Below, in pieces: positions 12,001 through 24,000 of a stretch of DNA of 64,000 bases. The stretch is from Leguminivora glycinivorella (Eukaryota; Arthropoda; Insecta; Lepidoptera; Tortricidae). A program made the translations under genes and the position numbers. Each line of letters begins with the position of its first letter. Positions within the stretch are counted from its first letter, which is position 1. The notes under the pieces are model-generated. The model worked only from the letters and a program-made list of their open reading frames with translations, was not told where the DNA came from and ran no database searches. Location of the stretch: assembly GCF_023078275.1 (NCBI RefSeq), contig NC_062977.1:17195118-17259117 (forward strand). Direction: 5' to 3'.

Positions 12001-15000
12001 ACGCAATTTATCTATCTACATACAAATCAGAAGGTATGTGAAATATGAAGTATATGAACGTTATGACCATAATGCCTATTCATATAGAGTCGTAAGCAAA
12101 ACTAGTTAAGTATACAAAAATGCCAATTTCGTTGCCGTAACACCCTTTTAATACTTATTAAGTAGTCTGTGTCGTAATCCCCGGTAAAAACTAGTGATCT
12201 CCGTTCAGAAAACCACGACAAAAGCTGACAGAATAAAATATTTATGTTTCGAAATAATCACGCGGAAGAAGTGAAACTTCCTAACATAACCTCAAAAACA
12301 TTTTGTCAAGTGACCATCACGTTTTCCAAATTCATTTAGCACTCGATCTAAATATAAAACACATACATTCCAACCTACGATTCCACCATTCAAACCCATT
12401 CTGGGCATTTTGTTCTGTCACTGACTGAATAAGTGAATGGAATGAGTGAGTCGCGTTGAGATAGAATGTTACGCGCTGAGTGAGCGGCATTTACGCAAAG
12501 GAACAATGACTGAGTGTTACGCGCTGTCAATTGGCAGTCGCATTAGAAGTTTCACTTCAAAAAGTGTCGACCGACGTTTGAATGGGTCCACGGATTACCA
12601 GACAATGACAAGATTAAACGAACTTACCTGAAGTGAAGTTCAATCTTGATTATATGAAGTATTTTGTCCTGGATATAATAACATTGTAGTTATCCCGCGC
12701 CAGCGCTACAAACCTCGCGAATCGTTTATAGATGCCAAAAAGAAAAGAATTGACACGAACTGTCACCCTGACGTTTCATATAGTTTAGAGTAATCACGCA
12801 CTAAATGGGAAGTGACCATGGACTCATGGTTACTCGAGGAGGGTGGGACTATCCCTATCCAGGACAAAATACTTCATATAATCAAGATTGAACTTCACTT
12901 CAGGTAAGTTCGTTTAATCTTGTCATTATATTTGTATTTTGTCCTGGATATAATAACATTGTAGATGTTTAGAGGTAATGAAATAATTTACAAAACAATT
13001 TATCTCAGAAATCCACTCAAAAAGCCCTACAATCTTGTATTCCTGACAGGCATTATGGTTGTATATAATATATATACATATATCATGGATCAAATTGTAT
13101 CGAAAGTAAACTAAAAAGCAATAGCATTACTTGCTATGTGAAATATTTCAGGTAGAATTGACTCGAGGAAAATAGTCTGCAGGGTCTATCCTGCTATTGT
13201 AATAGGTCCTTACTAGGAGCAACCTGTGTGTGCAACCCATCTACTGAGTTAAATATCTTAACCTGTATAACAAATATTGATATCTAATATAATATATTGG
13301 TAAATTCCAGTTATCTGAAGCATCCCATGCGTTACCAAACCTTTTATTCACTGTTAAGCAGTGTCTTCATGACTTTTACCTTAGGTGTTTAATGTGAGAC
13401 ATGATAATTATAATTTGTAAAATGAAAAGACATAATAGAGATAAATTAATACCTAATCATTTAGTATTAAATAGTCTATAAAACATACATAAAAAGAAAA
13501 CACGGGCATTGTGTGCTTGTTACCCTTGTCAATTATTTAATATGTTCGACATAAATGATATATATGAAGTCATAGTTATACCTTGTGTATTTATATTCCA
13601 TACAAACATAGCCTCTGGGTATCACCCATTGACCTAAGAATATGAAAGGTTTTATTATTACTCTTTACATATAAACTTCAGAGGATATCACTGTCCTCGA
13701 TAAACTTATTTTACCCTACCTACCTACCTATACCTACTAGCCATATATATGAATAAATAAATAAATATTATAGGACATATAATAATAATAATTCGAGACT
13801 ATAAGTTTCAAAGTCTTGATTTAATTGTCAATAAGTAGACTGACCTTGTATCTGCTGTATGCAGGTACTAATCGTTGATTGTATATAATATTAATATTCT
13901 AAGATGGGAGCAAAAATATTTTCCCAGTCCTGGTGCATCCTGAGGCATGTTTGGAGCTGAAAGTCCATTACCTAAACCTCTATTTAAAACCTTTGTCGCT
14001 ATACGGTGACTTGAGTATTTAGACCAGATAGCCTCTGTTTGGTTTTAAAAAGCATTATTTAAAAGTCGTTAATTAATCACTTAACCAAGCAAAATAGTCC
14101 CTTACTTACAAACTATACCAAGTAGTTAGTCCGTTACTTCCCAATTAATCAATTAACTTGCTAGCTTGCTACCCTAGCTAAACCTAATTCCATTGTGTTG
14201 TATTTTAATAATTTATGTAATGTTTATATATATAGGTATATTTAAAAATATGACGTTTTAGGTATTAATCACTATTTTACTTATTTGTTCTAGTATTTCT
14301 CACAAAAAAGAAATTTATAACACAATACTAAACGAGGTGGTAATCACTAGCAGGACAGCATTATATATAGAACATATAATGTAATTATTTAGGGGCTGTG
14401 ATAACTTTAACCACACTCTTATGTTGATGTTTTATGCTTATGTCTGCAGTAAGATTAATAAAGATCATAATTAGACAACAAAATGTGCATAAGCTCCTTG
14501 AGATTAGCAAATCCTATACAGATATTGTGGAAAACAGCAAATGACAATTCTCATTAAAATTAATAATTACAACTGTATACAATCCCTTCTGTTTCCAATA
14601 TATTGTCATGTCTGTAAATATGTTCTACTTGAACAGACTAATAAGCTTAGGTTGGACCTTTAATCGATGACTAATAGAAAAGTATCTTAATTAGATAAAC
14701 AAAATGATCCCTTATGGATCTTATTAGGTCTAAAATTCAATATTATTGAGATATAATAATAAGATAATTAAATTGATTGAAGTAATCAATAAATGAAAGT
14801 AGTATATAACAATATATTGCTCATTATGACAAAAACATTTAATAGGTATTAACAAAATCCAATCCTCTTTCCTGGTCTACTATAGATAATTCAGTGGTCA
14901 CTGGTCACCTCACCTAAGAACTGATCTCGCCCGACAATGCTATTTTGTGATAATCCACGTGCAGTGGGAGTTATCTTATCATCATATCAACTTTATCCCC

Positions 15001-18000
15001 CAACCGTTTAAAGTCGGTATGGTATGGAGTAGTTTCTAAAATAAATTTTGAAGTACATACCAGTTACAGTGCTATTTATTCAAAGACCTCAGGATAGTTA
15101 AGACTCTAATAATTAAAATCTAATGATTTCTGCTATATTTGGAAAACAAGTCTGTGTTTGAACCAAGATCTCAATATATATACCTATATCATACCAACTC
15201 AATAGAGTTGACTTAGCTAAATCTTTCTAATTATCAACCTACATACTTTACTTGATCCATTGACCCATTTCTAACTTTATATGACAGCTGAATACAAAAT
15301 GGTCACTATTGGCATGAGCTTGTGCTGAATCGCACCCTATGATAGCTAAAAAACATTGTGATAGGGCTCTAAACCATTGCAGGGTAGATTGTACCCTTGC
15401 CATATGAAGACATACAAGTCTAACATTTAAATGAGAGTTTGAAGCCTTGGGATTGCTAGGTATTTATAATAATTAAATATAATTTTGTATTAATATGAAC
15501 ATCTCACTTAACCAATTTTTGTATGCTTATTCCAATGACTGATTCTGGTTGATCCCAATTCCAGTGTACCTTCTTTACCTATCCTTTTATATTTAAAACA
15601 ACATATTGAATAATAATTCAAAATTTGAAAACAATAATAAAGTTTTAATCACATTTTATTGACACTTTTTTTTTTTTTTTTTTTTTTTGAAGTAAAAATA
15701 AATAAATTAGTAACATTTCATTAACTTCACCAAAGCCAGTTGAGCTATAAGATCATAAAATTCCAATGGTCAACTGAGTCATCCATTCTAACAATTTTTA
15801 TCAAAAATTGACATTTAAATATGAATCATGATACATATACTTATGTTAAAGTTAAAATATATGGAGCGAGCAGCTCCTAAGCATATTATGGGGTTAAGTT
15901 ATGATTGTGACATTTATACTCTTTATGAGGGTGCCAAAATGATTTTGCAGCACTTAGAGAATTTATTTTACCTTATGACATAACACTAACAGTGTATGTC
16001 CTCATATAAATATATATCAATTTGTCAAATTGTACAAAGGGATAAATATGAATAATCATCATTGTAATATGTTATGAACTAGAACAGAATTTTCCAGAAA
16101 TTACCTTTTTACGGTAGTATTTTATTCATTTTATTGTATTACGAAACGAAATTTTGGTTGTAGAGGAGTTATAAAAATTACCTATACTTATAGTAAATAA
16201 TTTTCTGACTTAACTGAGCCCAATCTATACATAGATTATAGATGTTCAACATAGACCTTACTGCAGAGACCATTTTAATTGCAACTAGAATACTGTTTTA
16301 TATGTAAACAGTAAGTATATGAGTATGTACTTAATTAGAATACAATAATGTTTAATGTAGCATGCTTGCCTGAGGACAAAATCTTGATCAGATTGTGCTC
16401 TAGTCTAGACATCTATAGATCTAGTACATGTTCTACCTGTACATGTAAAAAAATTCTGCAATTAAACATCACTGGCTATAAGAAATTCGTTAGGTATAAC
16501 TATACCAAACTGTCAGTCATCCCACGGATGAGGACCATTTCTTGTTCCTTATTATTAGATTTCATTATTGAAAAGTTGGCACACTTGGTTGCCGAACGGG
16601 AAAGGCTACACTTGCTAAAACATTTATCCCATGAATGAGAGTTTACATTTGCTAGCCCCACGGGCTAACAGGAACATTCTTAACTACTCATCGGTAGACT
16701 TTATGCCCTTGTAATAAGGATTACAAATAATCAGTTAACAGTCGCCAAAAGTACTCTTGCAGCATTGTTGAATATTTGGTAGGCACAGCAGTAGCATGCC
16801 TAATACATTCAGTAGCCTCACAGGCATTAGCCTCACAGGCATTAGCATGTCTTAACACATTCATCCCACGGATGAGAATTTATTATTGAATATTTAGCAT
16901 ATCTGTTTGCCCCACGGGCTAAAGTTACAATAAGAATTTTATTGGGATCCAAATATCTTCATTCCACGAATGAAGCACAATCCGCACGCGAATTGTGATG
17001 TCAGATGCGTATACAGAACTCCTTTATTATATTTGTCCAACGACAATTGACGATGAAATATCCAGCTGCCTGTTAATCGCCACCTTTACCTCACCTTTTG
17101 CGAATAACTCACAGACTGATATCATCCTGCGAACTGATATAATGTGATAATCTGTGAGACACTTGACAAAACATCGTTACTTTTTTTGTAAATCCGCGAT
17201 AGGTATGGGAAGACCCTAATCCAAAAATCAGCAGTTAGCTATTCTTGAGCATTATGTTGAATTATCTACACCAACTCCATCTTTCCACAAACGTGCAAGA
17301 TCTACCAATATCGCACGAGGGAATATTATTGGTCTAACAGCAAAATGAGTGATTCTGTTCGCAATTGAGCAATCTACCACTAGCTACGGCATGCGTTGCC
17401 CGTCTGATTATAAAATCAATAGCGAGCCATATTTAATGTCTGCCGGCCGTTCACCGCCGCCAATTCTTGCTTATTCTTGCCCATTATTTATTGACTATAA
17501 CGTCAGGTTCCTATTGCACATAAATGCCTATTAACTACTACCCTATCGCATAAACAAAGCCGTTTCATGTCAATTTTAGCTGTCCCACAAGTTATAGCTT
17601 TTCTCATTTCATATTTGATTGTTCTGTCACAAAGTTAGCCAAATCTAAAAAAAAAATCCGAATAAGTAAATAACAAATTGTGGCAAAAATATTTAAACAT
17701 AACTAATTGGTATTGTGTCATCAACATCATCGAAAAATAATATTTGATTTCCCTTCGTATCAAAACTATGTATTTACAAACGTAGGTTTATTTAATACAT
17801 TATAATCTTTCCTTCTCATACAATAGGTACAAAAGTAGTTAGTTACATGTAGAGTTAGACTCAAACCTACCCTAAAATGCATGCGTCTCTATTGGATCAT
17901 AAAAGTTGACACCACACATTTGGATCAAAAAAGTTGACTGTGACGCATGCTTTTTAAGATTGGCCTAACTCTTCTCATTGCTCATTGATAATGCACGTAA

Positions 18001-21000
18001 CTATACAGTTATCTACAACTTCCTCCTACATTTGTTACTGCGACAGATTCATAATAAATGTTTCTTCATTATTTACTATTGGCTTTAAATATCTGTATCC
18101 CTACTTGGTGGTTCGCCTTCGGGCGTAGCATATTAGTGGGATAAATTTTATCGCATCGGTGCGTCCCTATCGCACTTACAAATAATGCGAAAAGGACGGC
18201 CTGACGTTATATCGTTATCACGCGACCGTGCTTGCCTGCCTGGAGTCAGGGTAACCACAAACAGGGCACAAATTGACTAATTTTCTATTTTTCAGGTTAT
18301 GATCTTGTCGAATGGCTAATGGACCGGTTCAACCTCGACGAACAAAGTAACGGTATGTTTCCCAACTTTTAATTTAAACTTTTCACAAACTTTAAAAAAT
18401 CAAATTGTAACAATATTTCATCAATCGTTGTCACGCACAACTAATACTACCCGACTTGTAAGACAAAATAATCGTAATTTTCGTACTACCTACCTACTAT
18501 ATTTTTGGATTTGAAACTAGTGATGTGCAAGTTGCGGAAACTTTCCAAAAAAATATTAAATTTCTTGAAAAATTCACGAAACTTTCACGAAAAATAAAGG
18601 GAATTTAAATTTATGAAATGGATGTATGAATATGAAAATAAGTTTCCATCCATACAATTTTCCACACAAAGTATGGAAAGTTTCCGAAGTTTTCCTATGT
18701 GAAAATTTCCGAATTTTGGGAAATTTCCGTCGGCTCATCAGTACCTGAAACACTGGATTCTTGCCTCCAGTGTTGAGTGACAGTTCTCTCAACATTACAG
18801 TAATAATAGTAGGTATTAAATTGAGTGTTTTTTGTTTCTGTTTCAGTTGAAGCAATAAATTTAGCCAATCAACTCTGCCAGTATGGTTACTTCTTTCCCG
18901 TCAACGATTCGAAAAATTTAGTGTTAAAAGATGATTCTTCTCTATATAGATTTCAAGTAAGTAACCCCACTTTTATGTAAATATCCCCTCTTTTATAACA
19001 TCAGCCATAAATAAATAATACTATCAAACAATTTTATCCCGACTTTCTAGCCCACTGTGGAACATTTTTATCTACCTATGGCATTACACTGTTATTAGTG
19101 TGTAAGTGTATGTCAATATCGCAGTAATTATGTCTATTAAAGGTCACAAATTACCTAGTTTGTTCGATAAACGGAGACGCAACAAGTCAAGCTGTTATCG
19201 GATTTCAAGTTGCACGAAAACACGAACTTGTTTGTGATCAAATCTTGATATATCAAGCCTTGATCGCCTCCAACCTATCACGCACTATTAATGTAGCATA
19301 GGAGTACATGTGATATGTACTAATTGAATTCAGTTTTGAGTGTCCTTTATTTATATTTCCTCTAAACCTGGCTGAACTACGATACGAATCGTTCAGGCTC
19401 CGACTCGTTTGTAGTTATCCCTCTTTCTATTTATTGCTTTTCCGTATTAGCACGATAAAGAGAGATCTTAATCTTAACTAGTTACTATACACTACGGAGG
19501 GTTACCATTTGGCTTCTAACCTCCTCAGCCTGGTATTTGACTGTTTCTCTCGTTTCTCAGAGTCCATATTATTGGCCGTGGCAACCGCCACGGGTCGGCG
19601 GCTCGGCGCCCGGCCTGGCCGGCTCAGACAACGTCGAGTATGCCATATACCTCGTGAAGCGAACGCTGCGCAACAAGCAGCGACACGGTCTCGAAGACCA
19701 CGAGGTCGAAGCGCTGGCCAATCTAAAGAAGAACCTCGCTGCGAAGTGGGACTTCATTACTATGCAGGCTGAAGAACAGGTTTGTACCTATAGTAGCCTA
19801 GATATATGATCAAATACCTCGTGAAGCGAAAGCTAAGTGACAAGAAGCGACTTGGTCTCGAAGACCATGAGGTGGAAGCGCTGGCTAATATAAAGAAGAA
19901 CCTCGCTGCAAAGTGGGACTTTATTACTATACAGACTGAAGTGCAGGTTTGCTGAGTAGCTTATGTGGGATCCCACTCTGTTGCCCCGGATTATCTGATC
20001 AGATAACTCATGAAACGAACGCAGTGCTATAGCAATGACATGGTCTGGGAGACTAAGAGTTCCAAGCTTTTGAAAAGTATAACTTCATTACATTCAGTAC
20101 CTGTAGATGTATGACTTTAAGAGTTTTGAATGATTCACGGTTATTTTCATTAGACTTATATTGACCGGGATATAGACCGTGATTACCTTTTTGATTTTTG
20201 TCAAAAAGGTAATCAGTAATCACGGTCTATATCACGGTCAATATAAGTCTGATGTATGACCTTGACTAATAGTAAATATTAGTTTAAAAGCTGTATTCAT
20301 TTCCTCAGGTGCGGTTAGCGAAAGATCGCAAGAAGGGGGATAAGATAGTCAGCGACAGCCAAGAGCGAGCCTACTGGAGGGTGGCGCGGCCACCGCCTGG
20401 ACAACCGAGCGTTCAGGAAACGTGCCCGGTACCTGTGCGCTCGAGAGTGCCCAAGGCTAAGAAGCGGACCATCCAGCAGATCACTAGAGAGGTGGGTCCC
20501 TTTCACACAATTTTACATAACATTAGGATAGAGTAAGAGGAGTGAGGCTGCTGAAGAGTAGGCACAGCCAAGACAACCGAGCGTGCAGGAGACGTGCCTT
20601 TACGAGAGTGCCCAAGGCTAAGAGCGGATGTCCAGCAGATCACCAGGCAGGTACGTGTCTCTCACGCAGTCATGTAGAACAGTGGGATAAAGTGGAACAG
20701 CTAATGTTATAACTGTTGATTCAACGAGTAGAGAAAGCTCTAGCTGTACCTACCTTATCTTATGTCACATCCCCATATCTTCTATTATCATTGTTAGGTT
20801 AAATAGAACAATAAGAGTCACAACCCTTTAGAATCGGAATACTTTACGAAATTTTACGATATTCATATCCATCCATGTCTTTTTTACACTTAATTAAATA
20901 TTCTCCACTGTGCACGAGTTGAAAAGTAGCTTAGTATTGATCCCATACCCTTCACTGTCTCTTGTGCCATCTAATAACCTATATTTCTGGTTTCTCCTTC

Positions 21001-24000
21001 TAGATCGAACATCTAAACGCGAGTCTGGACCGTACGCGAGTGAAGACGTCTATTGCCCTTGAGGCCCTTATGGCGTACTCGGAGACCTTCACTCCCTACG
21101 ATCCCTGGCTCACGCCGCCGCAGCCCTCCAACCCTTGGATCAGCGACGACACCTTGTATTGGCAAATCAACAGTCCCTTGTGAGTGCTGCACTCAGTTTT
21201 CTATACAACGAATTAGTCCAATACAATAATACTCCTGTACCTCTAGATAATGCCTCGTTATCCTGCAGCCTTCAAAGGTTTAAAAATTCTTGGGTCAGGC
21301 ATGAAACTTTTTAAACACTAATAATACTCGTTGGCCCATCGCGCGTATTTAAATTAGACAGTCTGTCCTTTGCATTCGAAACCTTTTTTTGATACTGTTT
21401 CGACTTGAGATTTTTCATTCAATTGACTGAAACGGTGTTGAAACCATTAAGGTTCTATTAGAATTAGAATCTATTAGATGCACCCTTTATTACTCTGTCT
21501 TCAGTATAAATCCCGTAATCGCACAATTTTAGCCATAGCCTACCTTAATCCTATGTTGCCATACCGATAATGAGTTGTTCCATACAAAATAAAGTTTTCT
21601 ATATGAAACTTACTACAGAGTACCCGAAACCGTAACTTTGCAAACTAATTTTATAGCTTGGCTTTGACTCAATGGAAAATCTTAGTGCTCATTGGCCAAT
21701 GATATTAGACGATGTCAATTTTGGTACAAGAAGGAGGTTTCCGAAAATCAAGCTTCTTTTAAGGCAGCCTTCATGATTCTCGACTTGCGGAAGAAGCCAA
21801 CTAAGGCAGCCTCCATTCATGTTATTTTATAGATGGTCAACCAGACTTTGTTCCTAAATTTTCGATCAAGTGTTATGGCTCATCGATGATTCCGCCAACG
21901 TCAAGGTTTAGGGAGGCATGCGTTGTATGAAGACAATTGGCCGGTGAGCACTACATTTTCCAAATTTGCCGCCTTTTTTAGTCGCAAGATTTGGTTGACC
22001 GTCTGTAAAAAATAATGCTATATGATTGTTCTCGCAGAGTGGAAGTGCCAAGTGAAAAGCGCGTGCAGCGTTGGGCCCTGAGCATCGACGAGCTGGTCTC
22101 CGATCCTACTGGGCTGCAGGAGTTCACGAGCTTCCTGCGCAAGGAGTACTCGCACGAGAACATTCGGTTCTGGCTGGCTGTGATGGATCTGAGGAGGAGC
22201 AGCGTCAAGCAAATATCGAAGAAGCTTGAGGAGATTTACGAGTAAGTTAATCCGGGCAGGGTCGCCATGTAATGTGTAGAATAAACGTATACTCCTGCCG
22301 AAGTAGTGAAGGAACAGTCTAACTGAGATAGCTACTTAGCTACTTACACTAAAGTTCATGTCATTATTTATGTATTTAGCTGTATTTAAAAAAATACATT
22401 ATTTTAAAGATTTCCATTCCTGAAAAGCTCATCAACTAAATTCTCTATTACGGAAACGAAATGGTTTTGATATTACTCTTTCAATTTTCTCATTTCCGAC
22501 CACTTCTTATCCACAGCAGTAGGTCTAGCGCAGTCGGTAGTGACCCTGCCTGCTGCGCCGCGGTCCCGGGTTCGAATCCCGGTAAGGGCATTTATTTGTG
22601 TGATGGGCACTGATATTTGTTCCTGAGTCATGGATGTTTTTTATGTATATAAGTATTTATATATTATATATATCGTTGTCTGAGTACCCACAACACAAGC
22701 CTTCTTCAGCTTACCGTGGGCCTCAGTCAATCTGTGTAATAATGTCCTATATTTATTTATTTATTTATTTACAGAGAATTCCTAAAACCCGGCGCGCCGT
22801 GCGAGATCAACATCGACGGCGCAACCATGGACCGCGTAGTCGAAGACATGCGGACTGGATCTCGATACGCGTTGGACCACGCTGCAGAACACGTGTACTC
22901 ACTGCTGCTGAAGAAGGATTGTTACCCTCGGTTCGTGCGCTCCGACCACTTCCGAAGGCTACTGGAGGAGGGCAAGAATGTGCATCAGAAGAAGAAGTAA
23001 GTACAATAGTATACTAGAGCTCCATGGATAGATTGTTAAAGACATGCGGGCTGCTTAGCTTATAAAAATATCTATACAAGCCAAGTTCATCTAATATCAT
23101 CGAAAAAATTTGATAAAATTTGGCCAGTGCTTGATATCAATCCATTGACTGAAGGACCGATGCAAAGTGGTACTTTTTAGAAAACTAGGTTCCTAACGAC
23201 AAGCGTGTCTCCTTCCAGGTTCTTTAACTTTGGCGGCGGTCAAGTGAAGAAGAAGCCGGGCAGTACCTCGACTGGTGGTCTGTCGCGGCGGCGAGGCTCT
23301 GATCGCTCGCTATCAGGCTCTGCTCACGAGCTGGCGGTGTGTGCGGCGCAGCCCCCGCGCCTGGCTGAGCCACCGCCGCACTCGCACTCGCAGTCCAACC
23401 TGGCCGACATTCCGTTCAGGTGAGATTAGTAAAGAAGGGCAGCATGGGGGGCGCGCCTATTGGTGGTATTTTTAAAATTAAAGGCAGATTATTAATTTTT
23501 ATTTTTTATGAACGTTAAAATTAGTAAAACGTTAAATCTTGGGATTAGTTGTCAAAGCGGACCCCAGGCTATCCCATTAGTAGTGGCAAATGCCGGGATG
23601 ACGCAAGGAGGATGATGATGATTAACGTTAAAATTAGTAATTGTCTTTGTAGGGACCCATTGGACGATGACAGATCAGATGTGGCGCCGTGGGAGACATC
23701 GAGTCGGGAGAGCTCATCGTACAGCGGCGCACGACGTCGACAGGATTCCGCCGCCGACTCGGGCAGCTCCTCGTCCGACGTGAGCGCCGCCGTGTGCGGG
23801 GAGCGCGCGCGCCGCCTGCCGCAGCAGAGCACGCTCGACGGCGGGCTGCGCGGCGCGCCGCCGCCGCTGCGCCGCCTGTCCGCCGTCGAGCCGCGCCACC
23901 TCGCGCCGCTCGCCTCGCCGCCGCGCCCGCGCCCCGCGCCCGCCGCCGCGCCGGCCCTGCCGCCGCACCCGACGCCCACCATCAGCGTCAGCTCGGCGCC

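Noticed and set aside
16801..16850. CRISPR-like repeats
   Set aside because: The short repeated palindromes have irregular spacing and varied stems, and the window is eukaryotic.
22569..22579. tRNA gene suggested by A and B boxes
   Set aside because: Acceptor stem and anticodon arm do not form and the body matches three other SINE copies in the window.
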